From: an uncultured Bacteroides sp.
GTDB lineage: Bacteria > Bacteroidota > Bacteroidia > Bacteroidales > Bacteroidaceae
DNA length: 64,000 nt
Direction of reading: 5' to 3'
Assembly (NCBI GenBank): GCA_948847595.1
Contig: CAQOGY010000008.1
Location: forward strand, 106,117-170,116
The first letter of the stretch is position 1; each line of letters begins with the position of its first letter. The position numbers and the translations under genes are program-made. The notes under the pieces were generated by a model. That model did not search any database. It was given only the letters and a program-made list of their open reading frames with translations, and had not been told where the DNA came from. Below are positions 25,779 to 33,911 of this stretch, in pieces.

Positions 25779-26932
25779 TGATGAAGAAAATAATGTTAGT
25801 TTTTGGCACAAGGCCTGAAGCTATAAAAATGGCTCCGCTAGTGAAGGAGTTTCAAAAATATCCAGAATCAGTGAGAACTTTTGTATGCGTAACAGGTCAA
25901 CATCGAGAAATGTTAGATCAGGTATTACAACTTTTCAATATCCAACCAGATTATGATTTGAACATAATGAAACAAGGGCAAGATCTGTATGATGTGACTG
26001 CTAGAGTTTTGACTGGTATGCGTGATGTTTTAAGAGAAGTCGAACCTGATATTGTACTGGTGCATGGAGATACAACCACATCAACAGCTGCTGCATTGGC
26101 AGCTTTTTATCAGCAGATTCCTGTTGGACATGTCGAGGCCGGATTACGAACAAATAATATTTATAGTCCTTGGCCGGAAGAAATGAATCGGCAAATAACG
26201 GGACGAATTGCTACTTATCATTTTGCTCCTACTTTGCTAAGTAAGTCTAACTTATTGGGTGAAGGTGTATCGGAGAAACAGATAATGGTGACTGGTAATA
26301 CAGTTATAGATGCCCTTTACATGGTTGTAGACATGATTAAGCAAAATGATGTTTTAGGTAGACAATTGGCGGAAAGACTGGAACAGGCCGGATATGATGT
26401 AGAACGATTGGCACATGGACGGAAACTGGTATTGATAACTGGACACCGTAGAGAAAATTTTGGCGAGAGTTTTATTCATATTTGTACAGCTATAAAACGG
26501 CTGACAGGGAAATACCCGGATGTTGATTTTGTGTATCCAATGCATTTGAATCCGAATGTAAGAGAACCTATTCATAAGGTTTTTGATGGCTATTCCACAT
26601 CAAATATCTTTTTTATTGAGCCGTTAGAATATATAACATTTGTTTATTTGATGGAGAAAAGCGCAATTGTATTGACAGATAGTGGAGGAATACAGGAAGA
26701 AGCTCCGGGACTTGGTAAGCCTGTGTTAGTAATGCGTGATACAACGGAACGGCCGGAAGCTTTACAGGCTGGAACAGTGAAATTAGTGGGGACTGATTGT
26801 ACAAAAATAATAAATGAAGTTTCGTCACTTTTAGATAATAATGATTATTATAATGTGATGCATAAGGCTATTAATCCGTATGGAGATGGAAAGGCATGTA
26901 GTAGGATAGTTACAGTATTGAAGCAGGGCTAG
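25775..26932 (+). CDS. wecB: UDP-N-acetylglucosamine 2-epimerase (non-hydrolysing)
   Basis: A 385-residue protein with strong family motifs: LVFGTRPEAIKMAPL at the start, VCVTGQHREML, VHGDTTTSTAAALAAF, GHVEAGLRT, EEMNRQITGRIA, LITGHRRENFGE and LTDSGGIQEEAPGLGKPVLVMR. It interconverts UDP-GlcNAc and UDP-ManNAc, so the capsule probably contains ManNAc or a derivative. No UDP-ManNAc dehydrogenase is in the locus, so conversion to ManNAcA would need an enzyme elsewhere. Three ATG codons in a row begin the frame; I keep the first, which overlaps the previous gene by 4 bases. Confidence 0.95.
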   Translation: MMMKKIMLVFGTRPEAIKMAPLVKEFQKYPESVRTFVCVTGQHREMLDQVLQLFNIQPDYDLNIMKQGQDLYDVTARVLTGMRDVLREVEPDIVLVHGDTTTSTAAALAAFYQQIPVGHVEAGLRTNNIYSPWPEEMNRQITGRIATYHFAPTLLSKSNLLGEGVSEKQIMVTGNTVIDALYMVVDMIKQNDVLGRQLAERLEQAGYDVERLAHGRKLVLITGHRRENFGESFIHICTAIKRLTGKYPDVDFVYPMHLNPNVREPIHKVFDGYSTSNIFFIEPLEYITFVYLMEKSAIVLTDSGGIQEEAPGLGKPVLVMRDTTERPEALQAGTVKLVGTDCTKIINEVSSLLDNNDYYNVMHKAINPYGDGKACSRIVTVLKQG

Positions 26933-27967
26933 ATGCAATTTTATATTCTATTTATTTTCATTGTACTTACTTTTTTCTTTTTATCGAGATTTTTTCCGGT
27001 AGATAGTAGAAAAGCGTCTTTTTTAGAAATCATAGGATTATTTATTATCGTCTTTATAGGGATATTCCGTTTTGATGTAGGATGGGATTATGTTAATTAT
27101 TATGATTATATAGATAAAGTGCAGGTGAATCAGATAATAAGGTTGGAACCATTGAGTCAAGCATTCTGTGTTATCGCAATTTTATTTGATAGTCCACCTT
27201 TACTTTTTGTCCTTTTCGGATTACCCACTTATTTGATATTTTTCCATTCGTTGAAAAAAAAATCTGTGAATTTTCAATTCTCAATATTGGTATTTCTTGC
27301 TTTCTTTTATTTAGAATCATTTACGTCTGTACGCCAAGTACTAGCACTTAGCATAACATTTTGGGGATTTAAGTATGTTTTAAAGCAATCATTTTTCAAG
27401 TATGCCCTTGTAGTCTCATTGGCTGCATTATTTCATGCTTCTGCATTAGCTGCATTGTTTATCTATCCCGTTTATCGTTTTTTGAATCTCCGTATGATCG
27501 TATTTATTATTCCTACATTATTTCTTGCAAAAGAAATCCTATTCAGAATACTTTATACATTAGGCATATATACTTATTATATAGATAAACTGGAGGACTA
27601 TACTGGCGGAGGAATTGTCAGATATGTCCAGATAGCTCTATTTCTATCTTTGTTATTATTGAGTTATTTGAGAAGAATAGATGAATCTGAAAATAAATTG
27701 TTTACTATAATTGGCATCGCATTATTGTTTCCTTTCATATTGGGACCGTCATTAGGTAGCCGTTTGGGAATGTACTTTCTGATTTATCTTTGCCTTTTAG
27801 TTCCTTATGTGTTACAAAAATATTCAATTCAATACAGATTATTTTATGCAATCTGTTTTTTAGGCTATTTCCTGGCTATGGTTTATATTGGTTCTAATAA
27901 TGCTTTCAAATCGCTTTATGTACCATATCAGTTAATATTTAAGGTAGAAAATATACAATTTAGATAA
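26933..27967 (+). CDS. EpsG-type polysaccharide polymerase (Wzy)
   Basis: A 344-residue membrane protein with about 9-11 helices. The EpsG-family signature is visible: GIFRFDVGWDYVNYYDYI, EPLSQAF, FTSVRQVLALSITFWGFKY and FHASALAALFIYPVYRF. Wzy enzymes join repeat units in the periplasm. It is the only polymerase candidate in the locus. The ATG follows the epimerase stop directly. Confidence 0.85.
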   Translation: MQFYILFIFIVLTFFFLSRFFPVDSRKASFLEIIGLFIIVFIGIFRFDVGWDYVNYYDYIDKVQVNQIIRLEPLSQAFCVIAILFDSPPLLFVLFGLPTYLIFFHSLKKKSVNFQFSILVFLAFFYLESFTSVRQVLALSITFWGFKYVLKQSFFKYALVVSLAALFHASALAALFIYPVYRFLNLRMIVFIIPTLFLAKEILFRILYTLGIYTYYIDKLEDYTGGGIVRYVQIALFLSLLLLSYLRRIDESENKLFTIIGIALLFPFILGPSLGSRLGMYFLIYLCLLVPYVLQKYSIQYRLFYAICFLGYFLAMVYIGSNNAFKSLYVPYQLIFKVENIQFR

Positions 27968-27971
27968 GAAG

Positions 27972-29093
27972 ATGGAACAAACAGTTCGTTTTTTGGTAAT
28001 TGATAGTGCATATCCGATTAACACGCGGAATACAAAAATAGCTAATAGCATTTGTGAATATTATAGTGGGAAAGGGATACAAATGTCTTTTTGTGCCTGG
28101 AATAGAGAAAATAAGGATATTTCTGCCCTTCCTAATTATAATATATATAAAAAGAATTCTCCCGGGGGGCAACTGTTGAAAAAACTCTTTAACCTGTTTG
28201 GATACTTCTTCTATTTAAAAAAGTGCAATATAGAAATTAAACCTCATGTTATTATAGCGTCACATTGGGACATGCTTTTGCTGTCTAGCATCTTTAAAAA
28301 GAAGTCGCAAATATTAGTATATGAGAATTTGGATATACCTTCCGTGCCCTCAAAAGTTTTACTAGCTATATTAAAAGGAGTTGAACGTTTAACTTTGAGA
28401 AATACCGATATGATTGTGTTTGCTTCTAGATTTTATGAATCGCTATATAAATGCGAAAAATATAGTCATGTGGTATTGGAGAATAAACCAGTTTTTACCG
28501 CTTTTCATATAGATAAAAATATGGAATGTGAATCCGGAAAGTTGAATATATCTTATATTGGTGGAGTACGTTATTTGGAAATATTGAAAAATTTGGTTTC
28601 TGCAGTAAGAGATAATCCAAATATAAATCTCTATTTTCATGGAGAAGGACATGACCTGAAAGCCTTGAAGAAATATAGTGAAGGAAGTGAAAATATCTAT
28701 TTTACGGGTCGTTATGAATATGATGAAATAGAGCGTTTTTATCAGAATTCAGATATTGTATGGGCAGCTTATCCTAATAAAGACTATAATGTAAAATACG
28801 CTATTTCTAATAAGTTTCATGAATCGCTGTATTATACTGTCCCCTGTGTTTTCTCAGAAAAAACCTGTTTAGGAGATTTAGTGACCAAAAGAGAAATCGG
28901 ATTTGTGGTTAATCCGTATTCGGTTGAAGAAATACGGGAATTATTAGAAGGAATTGTAGTGAATCGTAAGAATCTATTGTCGGTGAAAAATCGAATGAAA
29001 AATTATGCAATAGAAGAAAAAGATTGGGAGAGTCAATTTAAAGATTTTATTAATGAGTTGGAAAAATTGATTGATAAAAATAATAATGTTTAG
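27972..29093 (+). CDS. Glycosyltransferase (GT-B fold, family 4-like)
   Basis: A 373-residue protein with the two-lobed GT-B plan. The first lobe begins VRFLVIDSAYPINTRNTKIA and includes VIIASHWDM and YENLDIPSVPSK. The second lobe begins KLNISYIGGVRYLEIL and contains LYFHGEGHDLKAL and the GRYEYDEIERFYQNSDIVWAAYP region typical of GT4-type enzymes. It starts 4 bases after the polymerase gene. The donor and linkage are not predictable. Confidence 0.82.
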   Translation: MEQTVRFLVIDSAYPINTRNTKIANSICEYYSGKGIQMSFCAWNRENKDISALPNYNIYKKNSPGGQLLKKLFNLFGYFFYLKKCNIEIKPHVIIASHWDMLLLSSIFKKKSQILVYENLDIPSVPSKVLLAILKGVERLTLRNTDMIVFASRFYESLYKCEKYSHVVLENKPVFTAFHIDKNMECESGKLNISYIGGVRYLEILKNLVSAVRDNPNINLYFHGEGHDLKALKKYSEGSENIYFTGRYEYDEIERFYQNSDIVWAAYPNKDYNVKYAISNKFHESLYYTVPCVFSEKTCLGDLVTKREIGFVVNPYSVEEIRELLEGIVVNRKNLLSVKNRMKNYAIEEKDWESQFKDFINELEKLIDKNNNV

Positions 29094-29098
29094 AGAGA

Positions 29099-29971
29099 AT
29101 GAAGATCGTTAAGATTATAGGTGGATTGGGAAACCAGATGTTTCAATATGCATTTTATCTTTCTTTAAAAAAGAAATACCCGGAAGAAGTAATAAAAATA
29201 GATACAACTATGTTTGATACTTATGGTCTCCATAATGGATTTGAATTGAAGTTCATCTTTGGTGTAGATGCTGAATATGCATCTCGACAAGATATCAGAC
29301 GGTTATCTTTTTTCGTGAGATTCTACAAAATACAGAGGGCACTTCGCAAAATGCTACCTACTAGAAAAACTGAATGTATTGAAAAAAATGACTTTGATTT
29401 CATGCCAGTAGTTTGGAGTAGTAATGATCGGTACTATGAAGGATATTGGCAAAATCTAAAATATTTTGTGGATGCTCAGGCAGAAGTAAGAGCAGCTTTT
29501 ACATTCAAAAAAGAACTTCCTAAACGTAATATAGAATTGATAGAGAAGATTCAGAGTACAGAAACTTCTGTTAGCTTGCATATTCGTAGAGGAGATTATT
29601 TGAATCATAAATTATTTGGTGGAATTTGTGATATAGACTATTATAAAAAAGCAATAGAATATGTGCTGGAGAATTGTGACACGCCTCAGTTTTATCTGTT
29701 TTCTAATGATATAGAGTGGTGTAGGATAAATATACTCCCCTTGGTTAAAGGAAACCCATTGACTTTTGTTGATTGGAATTCGGGGCTTGAAAGTTATATT
29801 GATATGCAGCTGATGTCTTGTTGTAGAATAAATATAATAGCTAATAGTTCATTTAGTTGGTGGGCTGCTTGGTTAAATGATTCTTCTGGAAAAATGGTAA
29901 TTGCACCAAAATTGTGGGCACATTCTCCATGGGGAGCAGAAATACAGTTAAAAAGTTGGCATCTTATTTGA
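29099..29971 (+). CDS. Alpha-1,2-fucosyltransferase (GT11)
   Basis: A 290-residue protein with the clear GT11 motifs: IGGLGNQMFQYAFYLSL at the N-terminus, SLHIRRGDYL near residue 160 (the conserved HxRRxD donor site), FSNDIEWC, and the C-terminal NSSFSWWAAWLN. It transfers fucose from GDP-fucose, usually in alpha-1,2 linkage. Fucosylated capsule can mimic host glycans, and Bacteroides can obtain GDP-fucose from scavenged fucose; no GDP-fucose genes are in this locus. It is 5 bases after the previous gene and 4 before the next. Confidence 0.92.
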   Translation: MKIVKIIGGLGNQMFQYAFYLSLKKKYPEEVIKIDTTMFDTYGLHNGFELKFIFGVDAEYASRQDIRRLSFFVRFYKIQRALRKMLPTRKTECIEKNDFDFMPVVWSSNDRYYEGYWQNLKYFVDAQAEVRAAFTFKKELPKRNIELIEKIQSTETSVSLHIRRGDYLNHKLFGGICDIDYYKKAIEYVLENCDTPQFYLFSNDIEWCRINILPLVKGNPLTFVDWNSGLESYIDMQLMSCCRINIIANSSFSWWAAWLNDSSGKMVIAPKLWAHSPWGAEIQLKSWHLI

Positions 29972-29975
29972 AAAA

Positions 29976-30728
29976 ATGAAAGAGATAGTTTCTATTATTA
30001 CCCCGTGTTATAATTCAGAACGGTTTATATCTAAAACGATAGAATCAATTTTAAATCAGACGTATCCTTATTGGGAAATGATAATTGTTGATGATGGTTC
30101 GCAAGACAATACAAGAGGAATAATTGAAGAATATTGTGAACGAGATTCAAGGATTCGGCTAATTAAATTAAAGGAGAACTCCGGTTCTGCTACTATACCT
30201 CGAAATATGGCAATAAAAGAGGCTAAGGGACGATATATTGCTTTTATAGATAGTGATGATTTGTGGAAATCGGATAAACTGGAAAAACAACTTTCTCTCT
30301 TTGATACATTAAATGTAGCAGTCGTTTATTCAAATTATGAGAAAATTGATGAATTTGGTAATCGTTGTGGACGAATAATAGTGGCTCCTCAAAGATGCAC
30401 TTATCATCAATTGCTCTGTGGTAATGTGATTGGGTGTTTAACTGGAATATATGATACTTTAAAAGCAGGAAAACAATATTTTATTTCTGCCGGACATGAG
30501 GATTATATTTTATGGCTTTCTATTTTACGAAAAGGTTATTTGGCTGTGAATACTCAAAGTTGTTTGGCGGAATATAGAGTCAGAAAAAATTCTTTGTCTT
30601 CAAATAAACTGAAGGTTCTATCTTGGGTTTGGAATATTTATATGAATATTGAGAAATTGGGATATTTTCGGAGTTCTTTCTATTTCATTAATTATGCGAT
30701 TCGTGGTATTTTTAAATATATGAAATAA
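29976..30728 (+). CDS. Glycosyltransferase family 2 protein (short)
   Basis: A 250-residue GT-A protein: VSIITPCYNSERFI, IIVDDGSQDNTR, SGSATIPRNMAIKEAKGRYIAFIDSDDLW (metal site) and EDYILWLSILRKG. It resembles the WaaE/KdtX-like or EpsE GT2 enzymes of Bacteroides capsules, which often act late in repeat-unit assembly. It is the last of the AT-rich sugar genes. A 100-base gap follows before the initiating transferase. Confidence 0.88.
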   Translation: MKEIVSIITPCYNSERFISKTIESILNQTYPYWEMIIVDDGSQDNTRGIIEEYCERDSRIRLIKLKENSGSATIPRNMAIKEAKGRYIAFIDSDDLWKSDKLEKQLSLFDTLNVAVVYSNYEKIDEFGNRCGRIIVAPQRCTYHQLLCGNVIGCLTGIYDTLKAGKQYFISAGHEDYILWLSILRKGYLAVNTQSCLAEYRVRKNSLSSNKLKVLSWVWNIYMNIEKLGYFRSSFYFINYAIRGIFKYMK

Positions 30729-30828
30729 ATAGTTTCAGGAAAAAATATAGTTAATAATATTACTTGTATAGTTGTAGATATCGTATACATGTTTGGGTAT
30801 TTACGTTTAATTTTCTAATCAAATTATT

Positions 30829-31455
30829 ATGGGGTATAGTGAGGAATTCATTCCGGACGGAATGAATGCTTTTGAGCGTAATGTAAAGCGAATTGGGGAC
30901 TGCATAGTTGCAGCAGTTTTAATGGTTGTTTTTTCTCCGCTATTTTTAATTTGTTATATAGCTGTGAAACGGGAGGATGGTGGCCCGGCTATATTCAAGC
31001 AAGAACGTATCGGGCGTTTCGGCCGACCGTTTAATATCTATAAATTCCGCAGTATGCGATTGGATGCAGAGTCGGCAGGTCCCAGACTTTATGCCGGAGG
31101 AAGAGATGGGCGACTAACAGATATTGGAAAATTTCTTCGTGAACATCATTTGGATGAACTACCGCAGCTATGGAATGTTTTCTGTGGAGATATGGCTTTC
31201 ATCGGACCTCGTCCGGAACGGAAGTTTTATATTGATCAAATTATAAAGCACGATCCGCGTTATCAATACTTGTATCAGATTCGGCCGGGAGTAACTTCTT
31301 ATGCAACTTTGTATAATGGCTATACAGATACAATGGATAAGATGTTGCGTCGTTTGCGGTACGATTTGTTCTATTTGCAACATCGTTCCTGGTGGTTTGA
31401 TTTTAAGATATTGGTGAAGACTTTCTTGAATATATGTTTTGGCAAGAAGTTTTAG
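30829..31455 (+). CDS. Initiating sugar-phosphate transferase (WcaJ/WbaP-like, catalytic part)
   Basis: A 208-residue protein. One membrane hairpin near the N-terminus (about residues 28-50) is followed by the bacterial sugar transferase core: KQERIGRFGRPFNIYKFRSMRLDAE, LREHHLDELPQLWNVFCGDMAFIGPRPE and IRPGVTSYATLYNGY. These enzymes move a sugar-1-phosphate to undecaprenyl phosphate, the first step of the repeat unit. It lacks the N-terminal four-helix domain of full WcaJ, as is common for Bacteroides capsule loci, where this gene comes last. Its final codons (FGKKF) are duplicated in the repeat that follows. Confidence 0.92.
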   Translation: MGYSEEFIPDGMNAFERNVKRIGDCIVAAVLMVVFSPLFLICYIAVKREDGGPAIFKQERIGRFGRPFNIYKFRSMRLDAESAGPRLYAGGRDGRLTDIGKFLREHHLDELPQLWNVFCGDMAFIGPRPERKFYIDQIIKHDPRYQYLYQIRPGVTSYATLYNGYTDTMDKMLRRLRYDLFYLQHRSWWFDFKILVKTFLNICFGKKF

Positions 31456-31719
31456 ATATATGGAACAATTGGAAAAAGAAAGGGGATAAAATATAATGTT
31501 GAGATGTAATTGGTACTAAGAATGTTTGTATGTGAGATGAAAAAAATGTAGGTCCCTAGCTTCATGCTGTAACAAGCATGATTCTCCTACATTGTAGATT
31601 AGAAATTGTACGACGGTACATTTCTAATTTGCGCCCTGCCATCGGAGGCTAAAGCCGATGTGAATTTCCCACTATATCAACTGTCTGTGAAGATCGTTGA
31701 TATATTATTATATTTCTGC
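31438..31719. repeat. Structured tandem repeat, copy 1
   Basis: First copy of a 282-base unit whose start includes the last codons and stop of the sugar transferase gene. The part from 31540 to 31703 can form five stems: AATGTAGG/CCTACATT (31545-31552 with 31586-31593), the inner CATGCT/AGCATG, a 14-base-pair stem at 31597-31628 closing on CGACG, CATCGG/CCGATG (31640-31645 with 31655-31660) and ATATCAAC/GTTGATAT (31674-31681 with 31696-31703). There is no coding potential. On the minus strand the first stem is followed by a T run, as in a terminator. Confidence 0.75.
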
Positions 31720-31992
31720 TTTGGCAAGAAGTTTTAGATATATGGAATAAATTAGAAAATAAAAGGTATAAAATATAATGTTGAGATGCAATTAAAACTA
31801 AGAGTGTTTGTATGTGAGATGAAAAAATGTAGGTCCCTAGCTTCATGCTGTAAAAAGCATGATTCTCCTACATTGTGAATTAGGAATGTACGACGGTATA
31901 TTTCTGATTCACGCCCTGTCATCGGAGGTTAAAGCCGATGTGAATTTCCCACTATATCAACGGTCTGCGAAGATAGTTGATATATTTTTTTA
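31720..31992. repeat. Structured tandem repeat, copy 2
   Basis: Second copy, roughly 85-90 percent alike by eye, of the unit at 31438. All five stems can still form (31822-31983). In the third stem the bases differ from copy 1 at several paired positions, yet every pair stays Watson-Crick or G-U; copy 1's bulged T is absent here. Preserved pairing despite change suggests selection on structure. It is either a non-coding RNA (most likely minus strand, ending in the T run at 31822-31827) or a DNA element with hairpins. I match it to no family. Confidence 0.72.
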
Positions 31993-32052
31993 TACCCCTT
32001 GTTGTGTGGAATAATAATGAATGTATTCTTTGGCTGGTTGTCAGAAATTTTG

Positions 32053-32060
32053 TATCTTTA
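32053..32060 (+). promoter_or_regulatory. Probable -7 box for the DUF4248 gene
   Basis: TATCTTTA, one base from the TAnnTTTG consensus, lies 27 bases before the start at 32088. No clear -33 element. Confidence 0.45.
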
Positions 32061-32087
32061 TAGCTGTAAATCAAGTATAAAGAAACG

Positions 32088-32321
32088 ATGGAACATCCTG
32101 ATTTTATAGTGAAATGTTATAATAAACAAGAGTTGGCTCAAATGTGTTTTCCTGATTTATCCGTTCGGGCTTCGGTCAATAAATTGCGGCGCTGGATGCG
32201 GAAGTGCAAGCCGTTGATGGAAGAAATACTGGCTACTGATTTTCATCCGAAAACGAAGGCGTTCTCCGTGAGAGAGGTACGGCTTATCACTTATTATTTA
32301 GGAAGACCGGGAGATTTGTAG
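32088..32321 (+). CDS. DUF4248 family protein
   Basis: A 77-residue basic protein: FIVKCYNKQELAQMCFPDLS and ASVNKLRRWMRKC, then FSVREVRLITYYLGRPGDL. It matches the small DUF4248 family common in Bacteroides beside HU-like, smalltalk and amidase genes at the edges of capsule loci or degraded mobile regions. The N-terminal half looks like a degenerate helix-turn-helix, suggesting DNA binding. Function is not known. Here the usual HU and amidase partners are missing and the smalltalk gene is broken. Confidence 0.8.
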   Translation: MEHPDFIVKCYNKQELAQMCFPDLSVRASVNKLRRWMRKCKPLMEEILATDFHPKTKAFSVREVRLITYYLGRPGDL

Positions 32322-32449
32322 TAATATAAATTTCAGTATACACTTATTTATTAGTATAAGAATGTAGTTCATAAGGAAAAAGAAGGTTTTATGGAGATAT
32401 TTTGGCTTTTCTATAGAAAAGAAGTAACTTTTTACTAAAAATAAGATCT

Positions 32450-32614
32450 ATGGCTATAACAATAAAAAGTATTCCAGTTTTGGAAGGAGGGACAGCGGAG
32501 GAATTTATCCGCCGTGCGGAAAAGAATGCTTCTAAAGCGACTCCGGTCTTGTCCACAAAATCCAAGAAACGTCTTCAGACTGTTCTAGAAAAATCTAAAA
32601 CGTTTAAGTTTTAG
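32450..32614 (+). CDS. Small antitoxin-like protein upstream of a GNAT remnant
   Basis: A 54-residue basic protein, too short for routine calling, starting MAITIKSIPVLEGGTAEEF and ending KSKTFKF. It stands 4 bases before the GNAT remnant, a spacing and size typical of Bacteroides GNAT pairs in which a short protein precedes the acetyltransferase. If the pair was a toxin-antitoxin module, this would be the antitoxin; that is inference. No membrane helix or known motif. Confidence 0.6.
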   Translation: MAITIKSIPVLEGGTAEEFIRRAEKNASKATPVLSTKSKKRLQTVLEKSKTFKF

Positions 32615-32618
32615 GAAT

Positions 32619-32862
32619 ATGGAGACTGATTTTTCACTTTATGATAATTGTGCTATGCTTTTGTATAACAAAGAAGTTAGAGAGAATTGCGTGCCTTTTA
32701 ATTGTGGAGAATCAGATTTGGATGATTTTTTTCTGAATGATGCAGAATTGTATGCAGAAGAACTTTTAGGTAAGACTTATTGTTGGATAACAGTAGAAAA
32801 ACCTCATCGTTTGGTTGCGTTTTTACTTGATCTAATGATAGTATAAAGACTCGTTTTTATCT
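32619..32862 (+). pseudogene. Truncated GNAT acetyltransferase
   Basis: The intact frame (32619-32846, 75 codons) starts like a GNAT toxin-type acetyltransferase: CVPFNCGESDLDDFF and YAEELLGKTYCWI. After VAF the frame is lost: the expected SNDSIKTR is found in another frame at about 32834-32857, then homology ends. The acetyl-CoA binding core (RxxGxG/A) is absent. The gene has therefore suffered at least one frameshift and loss of its 3' half and should be inactive. Confidence 0.75.
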
Positions 32863-32879
32863 TCTAGTTCTAAAGAAGG

Positions 32880-32977
32880 TTATTGTCCTACGCAGGACGT
32901 CACACCGATGGCTGAGATGATAGACGTCGCAATGGTCACGATAAACTGGAGAATGTTTTCCAAAGTTGCTTTTTCAT
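32880..32977 (-). pseudogene. Frameshifted smalltalk peptide gene
   Basis: Minus-strand codons from 32977 give MKKQLWKT, then a second frame gives ILQFIVTIATSIISAIGVTSCVGQ up to a stop at 32880. Together they form the typical 30-35 residue smalltalk peptide of Bacteroides (basic start, one hydrophobic helix, GVTSC end). One base is missing at the junction near 32951, so the ATG-initiated frame ends after 13 codons. It is a small membrane peptide of unknown role usually beside an HU-like gene. Confidence 0.72.
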
Positions 32978-33015
32978 ACTGTTTTAATTAAAAATGGATA
33001 ATTGGTAATTAATAA

Positions 33016-33204
33016 TTAGGCTGCCGGAGCCGGAGTTTCACCGCCATCATCCTTGCCGCCATCGTCGGGAAGTGGCTCTTCGTCCGAATTGGTGGAGGCA
33101 TCACTTTTATACAGCGAGTAATCCAACGTTTTGCACAATTTGAATGGGAAACAGTGCTGCAATGGGATGGCGTGATTTTGTGAATAGTATCGGGAATGAG
33201 ACAT
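33016..33204 (-). CDS. Small protein with acidic Gly-rich tail, possible HU-like remnant
   Basis: A 62-codon frame upstream of the broken smalltalk gene, in the same direction. Its C-terminal tail (residues 42-62, rich in D, E, G and P, ending APAA) resembles the disordered tail of Bacteroides HU-like DNA-binding proteins, which normally precede smalltalk. The first 40 residues do not look like HU. It may be the tail of a deleted HU-like gene with a chance start. I am not sure it is translated. Confidence 0.35.
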   Translation of the reverse strand: MSHSRYYSQNHAIPLQHCFPFKLCKTLDYSLYKSDASTNSDEEPLPDDGGKDDGGETPAPAA

Positions 33205-33251
33205 TTTTTTAATATTTCAGGCGATTTCCTTTCTTTATTTAATTTATTTTA

Positions 33252-33259
33252 TATCTTTG
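33252..33259 (+). promoter_or_regulatory. -7 box of the DUF805 gene
   Basis: TATCTTTG, a full match to TAnnTTTG, 63 bases before the start codon at 33323. The rest of 33205-33322 is AT-rich and non-coding. Confidence 0.65.
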
Positions 33260-33322
33260 CTTTCTATATAAGAGGAACACGAATGAAGACTCACTTATTT
33301 ATTCATATAAATTTAATAAATT

Positions 33323-33808
33323 ATGTTCAAAGCTCCTTTTTCTTTTGACGGACGTATTCGTAGAATCGAGTATTTCCTGTCTGGTATCATTGGTGGTATC
33401 GTTTCAAGTATCGCATGGGCACTGGGTGTGGGCACATTCATTATGGGTGCGGCTAGCGGTTCGGCCGGCGGTTCTGTCATCGGTTTATTGATTGGTCTTG
33501 CAGCTTTGGTTGCTTCCGTGTGGTTCTCTTTGGCACAGGGAGTGAAGCGCCTGCATGACTTGAATAAATCCGGTTGGTTGATTCTGCTGTGCTGTGTTCC
33601 TATCGTAGGCTGGATTTTTGCGTTGTACATGCTGTTTGCCGACGGTACGGTAGGCCCTAATCCTTATGGCGAAGATCCTAAAAACCGTATGCCATATCAG
33701 GCACAACCAACTTCTGTGAATGTGACAGTAAACGTTTCGAGAGAAGAAGTGAAAGTGGCGGAACCTGTTGCTCCTGCCGTAGCTCCTGAAGAAGAAAAAG
33801 CAGAATAA
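33323..33808 (+). CDS. DUF805 inner-membrane protein
   Basis: A 161-residue protein of the DUF805 family: FKAPFSFDGRIRRIEYFLSG at the start, then three to four membrane helices, with GVKRLHDLNKSGWLILL and FADGTVGPNPYGEDPKN as family landmarks. The C-terminal 35 residues form an acidic tail (VKVAEPVAPAVAPEEEKAE) beyond the usual domain. Function is not established. It is a single-gene unit with its own promoter and a strong terminator. Confidence 0.85.
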   Translation: MFKAPFSFDGRIRRIEYFLSGIIGGIVSSIAWALGVGTFIMGAASGSAGGSVIGLLIGLAALVASVWFSLAQGVKRLHDLNKSGWLILLCCVPIVGWIFALYMLFADGTVGPNPYGEDPKNRMPYQAQPTSVNVTVNVSREEVKVAEPVAPAVAPEEEKAE

Positions 33809-33831
33809 ACTTTTTTAAGAAGAAATAGTGA

Positions 33832-33870
33832 AGCCTCTTGCGAAATTCGTTTTGCGAGAGGCTTTTTTTT
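33832..33870 (+). terminator. Intrinsic terminator after DUF805
   Basis: AGCCTCTTGCGAAA pairs with TTTTGCGAGAGGCT (a G-U and a few imperfect pairs), followed by a run of eight T. Confidence 0.85.
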
Positions 33871-33872
33871 AC

Positions 33873-33880
33873 TATCTTTG
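33873..33880 (+). promoter_or_regulatory. -7 box of ridA
   Basis: TATCTTTG lies directly after the preceding terminator's T run, 31 bases before the ridA ATG. TTTG at 33851-33854, inside the terminator stem, is a possible -33 element (18-base spacing). Confidence 0.6.
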
Positions 33881-33911
33881 AAAGTCAGTAAAACAGAAAA
33901 CAGAAATAAAT

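Noticed and set aside
31649..31846. 65-codon minus-strand frame across the structured repeats
   Set aside because: It lies over the hairpins, is not preserved equally in both copies and has no codon bias.
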